Shown in pieces: positions 32,247-39,998 of a DNA stretch of 39,998 nt (position 1 is the stretch's first letter; every line of letters starts with the position of its first letter). The DNA lies in assembly GCA_024398815.1 (NCBI GenBank), contig JAKSIL010000024.1, positions 1 through 39,998 on the forward strand, in the 5' to 3' direction. The DNA comes from Fibrobacter sp. (lineage in GTDB: Bacteria > Fibrobacterota > Fibrobacteria > Fibrobacterales > Fibrobacteraceae). The notes beneath the pieces are model-generated. The model was not told the origin of the DNA. It saw only the letters and a program-made list of their open reading frames with translations, and searched no databases. Position numbers and translations under genes: made by a program.

Positions 32247-33646
32247 CAAAACTCTTTCCTATCGCAACCGCAGTATCGCTCGGCATTTTCATGCTCAATG
32301 CCTGTTCCGTCGAAAACGCGGACGATTCCATCGTACTCCCTGAATCCATGACAAACGAGATGGACGGCAAAAACCCTGAGGCGGCCGCCGACACCGAGTA
32401 CACTCTGGAACAATTGGAGTTCTTCAACAACTACGACTACCTCGACTTTTACTACATCAACTCGCAGACGGAACTCGGCGATTACGAAGAGTATTATCAA
32501 AAGGCGACAGGAGAATCGTTCGCCGATGTCAAGTACATGTACAGCAAGATGTCGGACAGCTACACCACTTACTACGACCCCGAATACTTCCAGACGCTGA
32601 ACTACTGGCTCAGTTATTCGCCAAGCGCCATGGGCATCGGCGCCGAAGTCGTAAAGGAAGACAGCCTTCTCGTAGTTTCGCAGGTTTATCCCAAGGCGCC
32701 CGCCGAAGTGGCCGGTTTGAAAGCAGGCGACATCGTCGTAAGCGTAGACAGCCTTGAAATAAGTTCCGTTGAATTATTCGACAGGCTTGTCACTAGCGAA
32801 GTGGGCGACATCGTGACACTGCAAATTCTCCGCGACAGCGTCGAAAAGGAAATCAGCGTCACCATCAACAATTATATCATGCCCACGGTGTTCCTGAACA
32901 TTGAAGATTCCATCCCGATGATTACGATAACGGAATTCTCCGACACCACGGTGAGCGACTCCGGCACTTATGGCGAATTTTTGCAGGCCCTGGAAAAGAC
33001 GAGCGGCGCAAAGGCAACCATCATTGACCTTCAGCAGAACGGTGGCGGATCTACGGAACAATGCCTCAATATCGCTTCGGAATTCCTTCCGAAAAACGAC
33101 ACTATTCTCATCACGCTCAGCACGGAAGTCGACACTACAGGCGGACCAGAATACTACAAACAACTTATCGACACGGTTGCATGGTACAATGCCACCGATG
33201 GCGTTGCCAAGGACCGTTACATCGTGGTACTCGCCGACGACCGTACCGGAAGCTGCAGCGAAATGCTTATGGCAGCCCTCTCGGCCAACAAGAAATCCCC
33301 CGTCGTCGGAACAACCACATACGGCAAGGGAATCGGTCAATACTACCTGCTGACATACGCCTACGGGTATGCAAGAATAACCGCCATGAAGATGTTCGAC
33401 AAGAATTTCGACACATACCACAAGGTCGGATTCCTGCCAGACTACGCTATCGCCGACAGGGATTCCGCCATCGCAAAGGCTGTGGAACTCGCCAAGAAGC
33501 GCAAGGCAAAACGCACCGCCGGCTATGGAACCGAAGATCTCGGTCGCTTCCCCGATAAGCCGCTTTTAAAACAAGGATTCGCAAGCAATTCGTTCCCGCG
33601 CGAAAAGGGCGCCTTTAAAATCATAAAGTCGCCGAAACTTCGTTAA
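32237..33646 (+). CDS. S41-family PDZ lipoprotein protease, second copy
   Basis: This is a diverged paralogue of the preceding gene, 469 residues. The lipobox is LNAC (cysteine 23). A PDZ domain (VYPKAPAEVAGLKAGDIVV) and S41 domain follow, with IDLQQNGGGSTEQC, catalytic S339 in TGSCSEML and K364 in TYGKGIGQ, again 25 residues apart. GGAGGG lies 4 nt before the ATG at 32237, inside the end of the upstream gene; a second ATG at codon 3 is possible. The tail (about 415-469) is basic. Both copies keep their catalytic pair, so neither is a dead decoy. Confidence 0.85.
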   Translation: MQMTKLFPIATAVSLGIFMLNACSVENADDSIVLPESMTNEMDGKNPEAAADTEYTLEQLEFFNNYDYLDFYYINSQTELGDYEEYYQKATGESFADVKYMYSKMSDSYTTYYDPEYFQTLNYWLSYSPSAMGIGAEVVKEDSLLVVSQVYPKAPAEVAGLKAGDIVVSVDSLEISSVELFDRLVTSEVGDIVTLQILRDSVEKEISVTINNYIMPTVFLNIEDSIPMITITEFSDTTVSDSGTYGEFLQALEKTSGAKATIIDLQQNGGGSTEQCLNIASEFLPKNDTILITLSTEVDTTGGPEYYKQLIDTVAWYNATDGVAKDRYIVVLADDRTGSCSEMLMAALSANKKSPVVGTTTYGKGIGQYYLLTYAYGYARITAMKMFDKNFDTYHKVGFLPDYAIADRDSAIAKAVELAKKRKAKRTAGYGTEDLGRFPDKPLLKQGFASNSFPREKGAFKIIKSPKLR

Positions 33647-33704
33647 ACGATTCGGCGAGCATTCGCCAAACGTTCAAATTTCCGCAAAAGAAATTTCGAT
33701 TAAA

Positions 33705-35024
33705 TTAATCCACAAGACGCATACGCACCATCACATCGGTGGTGTCGTTTGCTTTTATGGCAGGAGACGCTAAAGTAAGCTCGATTTGCTTGCGAATTTC
33801 GGCGACTTGCTTTTGCAGACGAGCAAAGCGGGCGCCTTCAAGTTTCGGAGTCGCAATCATGGTCTTCGAAAGCGGGTTTATCCAGGCGCCCTGGGCATTC
33901 TTGAAACCAAAATGCAGATGAGGGCCGGTGCTTCGGCCAGTCGAACCCACACGACCAATAGCCTGGCCCGGAGAGACCTTGGCACCTACTCCAACGCCTC
34001 TCGACTGCATGTGCATGTACCAGCTTACGGAATTGTCGCGATGCTTAATGGCCACCTTGTTGCCGCTCAGGTCGTCGTAGCCGGAAACTGTCACGACACC
34101 TTCGGCGACCGCATGGACGACCGTCCCCATCGGAGCACCATAATCCACGCCATTGTGGCCCGTTCTTTTGCCCGTAATAGGATGCACACGGACGCCAAAG
34201 GAGCTTGTGATGCGAAGATGTTCCAAAGGATAGCGAAGCCCATCAAACACAAGCGCATCGCCTTTTTCGGTATAGTGGGCGTTGTACGAACTGCGCGGGT
34301 CTTCGTCTTCGTAGCGGAAAGCCTCGTGATGGCCGACGATGCGACCATCGAATTCCGCATAGATGACCTTGCCACCGACCCACACGGAATCCTGGTTGTA
34401 CGAATCCTCCAAAAGAATTCTAAAGCGGTCACCCGGGCGGGCTAACGGGAAGGCGACCTTGCATTGAAGCACTCCGCTCACGATGCCCACCATTCGAGCG
34501 GGAATCCCGACCTTGAAAAGAATGCCGTTGAGCGTGCTGCCTTCTTCGAGGACGCCTTCGTACACGCTCTGTTTTTTCACGACGGGCTTGTCGATGCGAC
34601 TGTACACGAAACCTGTATCGGTCTTGCTCACGACATGGACGGTCACGGGATTCGTGGCATAGCGGAACTTGCGCACCCTGTTGTCGGAATCGACGGTCAC
34701 ATAAAATGTTTCACCCACCTTGAGTTTGAACTCAACGCTATCCTGGATGGCGACATAAACTTTTCCCAAATCTTCTTCGCCGTTGCTCACCTGCGCCTTC
34801 AAACGCGAAAATACATGAAACGGACCTTCGCCGGCCCTCACAGTATCGCTAATGACGCGGGAATTGTCGGCAATTTCCTTGACTTTTGCAATTTCAGAAT
34901 TCAACGAATCTATCTTCGCCGAAAGGGCTGCAGATTCCTGCTGCAAGGCGTTTATCTTTTCTTCTTCGTTGCAGCCAGTCAAAACAAGGGCAACGACACA
35001 AAGCATAAAAATCAATTTATTCAT
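33705..35024 (-). CDS. M23-family peptidoglycan endopeptidase lipoprotein
   Basis: The 439 residues start with a lipoprotein signal (lipobox LTGC, cysteine 18) and a coiled coil (about 20-60). Further envelope domains precede a C-terminal LytM/M23 zinc peptidase. The zinc ligands are visible as H290-x3-D294 (GHNGVDYG) and H369-L-H371 (GPHLHFG). All are intact, so it is probably active on peptide crosslinks of the wall. A C-terminal helix follows the catalytic domain. The ATG has a weak GGA 7 nt upstream. It converges with the S41 operon across a 58-bp gap with only a weak hairpin. Confidence 0.88.
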   Translation of the reverse strand: MNKLIFMLCVVALVLTGCNEEEKINALQQESAALSAKIDSLNSEIAKVKEIADNSRVISDTVRAGEGPFHVFSRLKAQVSNGEEDLGKVYVAIQDSVEFKLKVGETFYVTVDSDNRVRKFRYATNPVTVHVVSKTDTGFVYSRIDKPVVKKQSVYEGVLEEGSTLNGILFKVGIPARMVGIVSGVLQCKVAFPLARPGDRFRILLEDSYNQDSVWVGGKVIYAEFDGRIVGHHEAFRYEDEDPRSSYNAHYTEKGDALVFDGLRYPLEHLRITSSFGVRVHPITGKRTGHNGVDYGAPMGTVVHAVAEGVVTVSGYDDLSGNKVAIKHRDNSVSWYMHMQSRGVGVGAKVSPGQAIGRVGSTGRSTGPHLHFGFKNAQGAWINPLSKTMIATPKLEGARFARLQKQVAEIRKQIELTLASPAIKANDTTDVMVRMRLVD

Positions 35025-35213
35025 GAAGCATCCAAGCGGAAATGTAACGGGATGCGGTAAAGATAAATTTATTTGACTTAAAGATTTGCCCTGACGGATA
35101 AAAACGGAAGGTTCAAGCGGTTAAATTGACGGATAAAAAGAAATTTCATTCAAAAAGAGGGCACCATTTAAATTTTTTGCAAGTTCGCAACCTTATTTTA
35201 CATATAAATTAAC

Positions 35214-35241
35214 AAAAAAAAGCCCTCGCCCTAAGGCGAGG
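35214..35241 (-). terminator. Intrinsic terminator of the FKBP gene
   Basis: CCTCGCC and GGCGAGG pair perfectly around CTAA (35224-35241), and on the minus strand the stem is followed after GGC by a run of T (35214-35221). It lies 27 nt after the FKBP stop. Confidence 0.85.
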
Positions 35242-35267
35242 ACCTTTCGTTTAGCAAATTCTTTTGC

Positions 35268-36260
35268 TTAGTTTGCAGCAGGAGCGGCAGCCGGGGCAGC
35301 AGCAGGAGCAGCGGCCGGAGCAGCTTCGGCAGGCTTGGCTTCAGCGGCCGGAGCGGCAGCAGCGGGCTTAGCTTCAGCAGCCGGAGCAGCGGCAGGCTTG
35401 GCTTCGGCCTTTGCAGCGGGCTTAGCAGCCTTCACAGCCTTCTTTTCGGCAGCAGGCTTGGCTTCAGCCTTTGCAGGTTCAGCCTTGACTTCTTCCTTGG
35501 CAGGTTCGGCAGACGGTGCGCCTTCGGCGTGGGTGTCAATCAATTCCATTTCAAAGACGAGGAGGCTGTTACCCGGAATCTGCGGGCCACGGCCACGCGG
35601 ACCGTAAGCGAGGTCGCTCGGAATCCATGCGGTCACCTTGCCACCCACCTTCATGAGCTTGAGCATTTCGGTCCAACCCGGAATCACAGCGTTAATCGGG
35701 AATTCAAGCGGCTGTCCACGATCGATGGAGCTATCGAACTTGGTGCCATCGAGAAGAGTTCCGGTATAGTGGACCTTGACGACGTCGGAGTCACCAGGAA
35801 CAGCACCGGTACCTTCGGTGATAACCTTGTACTGAAGGCCGCTTGCCGTGGTCACGACGCCTTCGGCAGTCTTGTTGGCGGCAAGGAACGCTTCACCGGC
35901 AGCCTTGTTGTTTTCGGCAGCAATGCTATCCTTCTTCATCTTTTCGGCCTGGCGAGACTGGGAAAGGTCGGTCAAGGTCTGGAAGATGACGGAGTCGTTC
36001 ATAAGGAACTTAGCGGAATCTTCATTGTAACGTTCCTTGAAAGCCTGGATAAAGAGGTCAAGGTCAAGGTCGATGGAATCACGGGTCACCAACTGGAAAC
36101 GAGCCTGGTTACCAAAATGAGCACCGAGAGCATAGCTGTACTTATCCTTTTCGGTCACCAAATTCGTTTTGGTCTTGGGGCCCTGATTCGGGCAGAGCTG
36201 ATCGCAGCCGCTCATGAGAAGAGCGATGGCACCAGCAGCAACAATCAATTTAGTCTTCAT
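35268..36260 (-). CDS. FKBP-type peptidyl-prolyl isomerase lipoprotein with Ala/Pro/Lys-rich tail
   Basis: The 330 residues begin with a lipobox (LMSGC, cysteine 19). The N-terminal helical dimerisation domain of FkpA/Mip type (about 30-125) is followed by an FKBP isomerase domain (about 135-243): VKVHYTGTLLDGTKFDSS, INAVIPGWTE, WIPSDLAYGPRGRG and LLVFEMELID. Proline isomerisation during folding of envelope proteins is the expected role. The last 85 residues are a low-complexity alanine, proline, lysine and glutamate tail (AEAKPAA-type repeats), resembling wall-associated linkers. AGAGGA lies 9 nt before the ATG. The gene diverges from glmS. Confidence 0.88.
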   Translation of the reverse strand: MKTKLIVAAGAIALLMSGCDQLCPNQGPKTKTNLVTEKDKYSYALGAHFGNQARFQLVTRDSIDLDLDLFIQAFKERYNEDSAKFLMNDSVIFQTLTDLSQSRQAEKMKKDSIAAENNKAAGEAFLAANKTAEGVVTTASGLQYKVITEGTGAVPGDSDVVKVHYTGTLLDGTKFDSSIDRGQPLEFPINAVIPGWTEMLKLMKVGGKVTAWIPSDLAYGPRGRGPQIPGNSLLVFEMELIDTHAEGAPSAEPAKEEVKAEPAKAEAKPAAEKKAVKAAKPAAKAEAKPAAAPAAEAKPAAAAPAAEAKPAEAAPAAAPAAAPAAAPAAN

Positions 36261-36354
36261 GAAAAAGTCCTCTTTTTTTTAAGTTGACGCTTGTAAAATA
36301 GCAAAAGAAACGTGACATAACTCACACAAAAACTAAATTTTACACATTCTTTTC

Positions 36355-36364
36355 ATATATTTTG
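36355..36364 (+). promoter_or_regulatory. Promoter-like ATATATTTTG upstream of glmS
   Basis: ATATATTTTG resembles TAnnTTTG with one extra base. It lies 27 nt before the ATG, so unlike the leaderless cases there is room for AAGGA, which is present 7 nt before the start. Confidence 0.35.
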
Positions 36365-36391
36365 GCGTGTAAAACCCATTAAGGATTATTT

Positions 36392-38221
36392 ATGTGCGGA
36401 ATAGTTGCCTATATCGGTCAAAATGAAGCCCTTTCCATTCTCGTTGGCGGTCTTAAGAAACTCGAATACCGCGGTTACGACAGTTCGGGCGTCGCCCTCA
36501 TAGACAATGGAAAAATCGACGTTGTCAGAGCTTCGGGAAAAATCAGCGCCCTGGAAGACGCCTTGAAGCAACATCCTACGCATGGGAACATTGGCATAGC
36601 CCACACCCGCTGGGCCACCCATGGCGCCCCCACGGTAGAAAACGCGCACCCGCACACCAGCTTTGACGGTAAAATTTCCATCGTCCACAACGGCATCATC
36701 GAAAACTACGCAAGCCTCAAGGCGAAACTCATCGAGGAAGGCGTCAAGTTCCAATCCGAAACCGATACCGAAGTGGTAGCACACCTCATTGCCCGCTTTT
36801 ACAAGGGCGACCTCAAGTCCGCCGTTCTCAAGGCATTGGCCCAAATCGAAGGAACCTTCGGTCTTGGTGTCATCTGCAGCGACGAGCCGGGAACCTTGAT
36901 TGGCGCCCGCCGCGGAAGCCCGCTGATTCTGGGCATCGGCAACGACAACGACTTTTTCCTCGCCAGTGACGTTTCTGCAATCATCAACCACACCCAGAAG
37001 GTGGTCTACCTTGACGACAACGACGTCGTAAGCATCAAAAATGGAAACTATTCCATCGTCAACATGAACAGCCACGAAGTGCAGCGCGAAGTCCAGGATG
37101 TGGAATTCGACGCCGATGCCGTGGCCAAGGGCGGATTCGCCCACTTCATGCTCAAGGAAATTTTCGAGCAGCCCGAAGTTTTACGCAACACCATGCGCGG
37201 CCGTCTGCTCACCGCCGAAGGCAATGCAAAACTCGCCGGCCTCGACACGAACATCAAGGAACTGAGAAACATCAACCGAATCATCATCACCGCCTGCGGC
37301 ACGAGCTACTATGCCGGCATGGTCGGCGAATACATGATCGAAGACTTGGCAGGCGTGCCTGTCGAAGTGGAGTATGCCTCGGAATTCCGTTACAGGAACC
37401 CCATCATCAAGCCGGGCACCCTGGTGCTCGCCATAAGCCAGTCCGGCGAAACCGCCGACACCTTGGCCGCTTTGAAGGAAGCCCAACAGAAGGGAGCCAC
37501 CGCGCTCGCCATCTGCAACGGCGTGGGTTCCACCATCGCCCGTACAAGCGACGGCGGTGTCTATCTGCACGCAGGCCCGGAAATCGGCGTCGCCAGTACC
37601 AAGGCATTCACAAGCCAGGTCACAGTGCTCGCCATGATAGCCCTTTTGCTCGGTCGCCAGCGCAGGCTCAGTTTTGAAACCGGTGCCGACATCGCCAAGG
37701 CCCTGTTGGACCTCCCCGCCCTGGTCGAAGAAACATTGAAACTTTCCGACTCCATTGCCGAAATCGCAAAGAAGTACAGCAACGCCAACAACTTCCTCTA
37801 CCTGGGCCGCCATTTCAACTATCCGGTGGCCATGGAAGGCGCCCTGAAGTTGAAGGAAATCAGTTACATCCATGCGGAAGGTTATCCCGCCGCCGAAATG
37901 AAGCACGGTCCCATCGCCCTTATCGACGAAAACATGCCGGTCGTGGTCATCGCCCCGAAGGACGCCCTTTTCGACAAGGTCATCAGCAACGTTCGCGAAA
38001 TCAAGGCCCGTGGTGGCCGCGTGATTGCCGTGACCACAGAAGACTGCGCCCCGCTTGACGAATTCGCCGACCACATCATCAAGGTGCCGAAGACCATTCC
38101 CATGCTCATGCCTATCGTAACCTGCATTCCCTTGCAACTGATGGCATACCACATTGCCGTTTTGCGCGGCAACGACGTGGACCAGCCGAGAAACCTCGCC
38201 AAGAGCGTGACGGTAGAATAG
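36392..38221 (+). CDS. glmS: Glutamine-fructose-6-phosphate aminotransferase (isomerising)
   Basis: GlmS makes glucosamine-6-phosphate from fructose-6-phosphate and glutamine, the first step towards peptidoglycan and lipopolysaccharide amino sugars. The 609 residues have the glutaminase domain starting with nucleophile C2 (MCGIVAYIG) and with RGYDSSG, TRWATHG and HNGIIEN. Two SIS domains follow, with CGTSYYAG, SQSGETADT and EGALKLKEISYIHAEG. The conserved tail NLAKSVTVE is complete. AAGGA precedes the ATG. I see no glmS ribozyme in the 131-bp upstream gap. scpA follows 25 nt later. Confidence 0.96.
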   Translation: MCGIVAYIGQNEALSILVGGLKKLEYRGYDSSGVALIDNGKIDVVRASGKISALEDALKQHPTHGNIGIAHTRWATHGAPTVENAHPHTSFDGKISIVHNGIIENYASLKAKLIEEGVKFQSETDTEVVAHLIARFYKGDLKSAVLKALAQIEGTFGLGVICSDEPGTLIGARRGSPLILGIGNDNDFFLASDVSAIINHTQKVVYLDDNDVVSIKNGNYSIVNMNSHEVQREVQDVEFDADAVAKGGFAHFMLKEIFEQPEVLRNTMRGRLLTAEGNAKLAGLDTNIKELRNINRIIITACGTSYYAGMVGEYMIEDLAGVPVEVEYASEFRYRNPIIKPGTLVLAISQSGETADTLAALKEAQQKGATALAICNGVGSTIARTSDGGVYLHAGPEIGVASTKAFTSQVTVLAMIALLLGRQRRLSFETGADIAKALLDLPALVEETLKLSDSIAEIAKKYSNANNFLYLGRHFNYPVAMEGALKLKEISYIHAEGYPAAEMKHGPIALIDENMPVVVIAPKDALFDKVISNVREIKARGGRVIAVTTEDCAPLDEFADHIIKVPKTIPMLMPIVTCIPLQLMAYHIAVLRGNDVDQPRNLAKSVTVE

Positions 38222-38232
38222 AAACACTTTTC

Positions 38233-38240
38233 TATATTTC
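38233..38240 (+). promoter_or_regulatory. TATATTTC promoter box of scpA
   Basis: TATATTTC lies in the 25-bp gap after glmS and ends 6 nt before the ATG at 38247. There is no Shine-Dalgarno sequence, so scpA may have its own leaderless transcript. Confidence 0.45.
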
Positions 38241-38246
38241 TCTTTA

Positions 38247-39854
38247 ATGGTCGAAGAAGAAGTCGAAGAACAGGAAGACTACGAAGTCCACATAGGATCG
38301 TTCAACGGTCCTATGGACCTTTTGGTGTACCTTGTCCAGAAAAAGGAAATGTCCCTGGACAAAATACCCATCGCGGAAATTGCCGACGACTTCTTAAAGT
38401 GGGTCAACAGGATTGGCGACACGGACCTCTCAAAAGCAGGCGATTTCTTGTTCATGGCTAGCCGCCTGATGGCGCTCAAAGTGCAGGAACTGCTCCCCGC
38501 CGAAGAACGCGACCCGGAACTGCAACAAGCCTTTGAAGAAGACCGCGAAAAACTAATGCAAGAGATGCTGGAGTACCAGCGCTACAAGCAGGTTGCCGGC
38601 GGGTTGCAGAGCATGGAAGGCGAGAACTTTGGAACATTCTCGCGCGGGCGCCTAGAAAAGACTCAAAACGAAGAAGATACTCTCGCCGATGCGAACATCT
38701 GGCAGCTGTTCCGCGCCTACCAAAAAAGCCTAAAGACAAAAATTTCGGAAACGGTCCACCACATCGAACTGGACTACGTGACCATCCAGGACCGTCAGCA
38801 GGCCATCAACAACTACCTGAGCGTAAACGGACGCGCCCTGTTTGAAGACTTGCTCGATAACGACAGCCACCCCATCGTGGCGGCAGTCACCTTCATGGCC
38901 TTGCTCGAAATGATCAAGACAGACGAGCTTGTATTCCGCCAGAGCGAGCTCTTTGGCCCCATCTGGATTTACCGCAAAAAGAACAACGCGGAATACGCCG
39001 AAGAAATGGCCCGCGAAACGGTGTTCTTCTCGAAGGACCCCGAAGTGAAGCCGGGACTTGTGGAAGAAATCCGCAACCAGGCCATTGCGCGCAGCCAAGC
39101 GGGCAGCGTAGGCGATATCGCCGCCGTGATGAAAGAAGCAGTGCTGTGGACTACGCGCGGCAGGAACGTGACCGAAGACGATTTGCAAGCCATGCTCGAA
39201 GGCCGCGAAGACTTGAGCGAAGTCAGCGACAATCCCTTTGCCGAAATGATGGCCGAAGACGATGCCGCAGAAGGCGCCGCAAAAGCCGCAGCACAGCCTA
39301 CGGCAGAAAATTCGACCGGAACCGCTGCCGAACAAACGCCTACAGAGACTGCCGCGGAACAAAGCGCCGCGCAACCTGTTGATAATGGAACTGCCGCGGA
39401 AACCACCGTCGAAGCCGAGGCCGTCGCAGAACCTAGCGCAAAGTCCGAGCCCGTTGTCGAACAAGCGCCCGCTGAAACGCCAGCCGAACAAGCGCCCGCG
39501 ACTCAACAAATGAGCGACGAGGAATTCGCCGAGTTCATGAAAAAAGCCCAAGCTTACTACTCGAGCGAACCTGCATCCGACAGCGCCGAAACCAAGACTT
39601 TCAAAGAAGAGTCTGTCGTTGCCAACGATACCGACAACAACCGTGCAGACGACACTGCAGACGAACCTACCGACGAACCGTTCTACGCCGGAAACGAAAT
39701 GACCGACGCCGAATACATCGCCTACCTGAACCGCAGCGCAAAAGCCTCCCGCAAAAAAGACGAAGCCAAAAGCATCCCGGAATCCGACAATGCGGAATTT
39801 TCAAACGACGAAGACGACGAAGGCCCCGTAATCTACGGAGCCAACGACAATTAA
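38247..39854 (+). CDS. scpA: ScpA segregation and condensation protein with long acidic tail
   Basis: ScpA is the kleisin of the bacterial SMC condensin and helps organise the chromosome. The N-terminal domain opens with FNGPMDLLVYLVQKKEMSL and contains DFLFMASRLMALKVQELLP. The C-terminal kleisin winged-helix domain (about 180-245) has VAAVTFMALLEMIK and FGPIWIY. The usual length is about 250-280 residues, but here the protein is 535. From about residue 330 it is a Glu/Ala/Thr/Pro-rich, strongly acidic, probably disordered extension containing NPFAEMMAEDD, DEEFAEFMKKAQAYYS and DAEYIAYLNRSA islands. These suggest short docking helices. No frameshift is visible. scpB is not in the window. Confidence 0.88.
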   Translation: MVEEEVEEQEDYEVHIGSFNGPMDLLVYLVQKKEMSLDKIPIAEIADDFLKWVNRIGDTDLSKAGDFLFMASRLMALKVQELLPAEERDPELQQAFEEDREKLMQEMLEYQRYKQVAGGLQSMEGENFGTFSRGRLEKTQNEEDTLADANIWQLFRAYQKSLKTKISETVHHIELDYVTIQDRQQAINNYLSVNGRALFEDLLDNDSHPIVAAVTFMALLEMIKTDELVFRQSELFGPIWIYRKKNNAEYAEEMARETVFFSKDPEVKPGLVEEIRNQAIARSQAGSVGDIAAVMKEAVLWTTRGRNVTEDDLQAMLEGREDLSEVSDNPFAEMMAEDDAAEGAAKAAAQPTAENSTGTAAEQTPTETAAEQSAAQPVDNGTAAETTVEAEAVAEPSAKSEPVVEQAPAETPAEQAPATQQMSDEEFAEFMKKAQAYYSSEPASDSAETKTFKEESVVANDTDNNRADDTADEPTDEPFYAGNEMTDAEYIAYLNRSAKASRKKDEAKSIPESDNAEFSNDEDDEGPVIYGANDN

Positions 39855-39873
39855 GCAAAAGCCGATTTAGGCA

Positions 39874-39960
39874 TTAGCCTTTCTGCGCAAGAAGCTCTTT
39901 CAACTGTGCCTTAAGTTTGCGATTTTCCGCATTCTTGGCAGCTAGGCTTGGCTGAACATT
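39874..39960 (-). pseudogene. C-terminal coiled-coil gene remnant
   Basis: Only 28 sense codons run from an in-frame stop (39961-39963) to the TAA at 39874-39876, with no start codon. They translate to a charged coiled-coil end (AKNAENRKLKAQLKELLAQKG) that resembles the ending RRLSLLLAQKV of the gene at the left edge. It looks like the tail of a related, truncated gene. Chance is not excluded for so short a frame. Confidence 0.4.
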
Positions 39961-39998
39961 TTACGGAATTGGGACTAGCGCTTTGCGGACAAAGCCTT

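Noticed and set aside
33647..33704. Terminator between the convergent S41 and M23 genes
   Set aside because: Only a 5-bp stem (GGCGA/TCGCC) without a T-run is present, too weak to call.
36261..36391. glmS ribozyme or riboswitch upstream of glmS
   Set aside because: The 131-bp gap is AT-rich, holds promoters for two divergent genes, and shows none of the pseudoknotted GC-rich core expected.
37181..38227. 348-codon minus-strand frame opposite glmS
   Set aside because: glmS is unmistakable on the plus strand. The antisense frame has no ribosome site and no family features.

Overview
The window looks like chromosome of a Fibrobacter-type bacterium (phylum Fibrobacterota, FCB group). This is an inference from gene content, not a database match. 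The supporting signs are a 2286-residue SprA (type IX secretion translocon), MqnC of the futalosine menaquinone route, BatD/BatE, a short Bacteroidetes-like primary-type sigma factor, a GSCFA protein, a secreted esterase with a sorting-domain-like module, and promoters resembling the Bacteroidetes TAnnTTTG box. No rRNA, tRNA, CRISPR array or insertion sequence with a recognisable transposase was seen.

Layout. 1-3600 is an accessory or decayed stretch. It holds the C-terminus of a coiled-coil protein, an internally deleted PD-(D/E)XK nuclease/transposase-like gene, an OLD-family ATPase/Toprim nuclease (a phage-defence type) and a small unknown gene behind a palindrome. 3620-5615 is prfA-prmC on the minus strand (release factor 1 and its methyltransferase). 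5711-6300 is a repeat island: a GIY-YIG nuclease gene sits between inverted REP-like sequences inside a 51-bp tandem array. 6301-14206 is a run of seven co-directional minus-strand genes: ModF-like ABC protein, Mrp/ApbC, DUF971, sigma factor, two TPR envelope proteins and an RlpA-like lipoprotein.

14263-18089 holds a GSCFA protein, a secreted CE1-like esterase (minus strand) and mqnC. The 340-bp gap that follows contains a possible 20-codon minus-strand gene with its own promoter-like, Shine-Dalgarno and terminator signals. 18430-21030 is batD-batE. 21055-27915 is sprA, followed by an AIPR-family (abortive phage infection type) gene at 28050-29945. 30208-33646 is a tight operon of a leucine-rich-repeat protein and two S41/PDZ lipoprotein proteases. 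33705-36260 has an M23 lipoprotein and an FKBP lipoprotein. 36392-39854 has glmS and an ScpA with a long acidic tail. The right edge carries a short coiled-coil gene remnant.

Themes. Much of the window concerns the cell envelope: RlpA, TPR lipoproteins, M23 and S41 proteases, FKBP, GlmS and SprA. Two single-gene phage-defence candidates (OLD and AIPR) sit among housekeeping genes. The two most interesting signals are the GIY-YIG/REP cassette and a repeated pattern in which a TAnnTT-type box ends 4-6 nt before the start codon of eight promoter-proximal genes, which suggests leaderless transcription.
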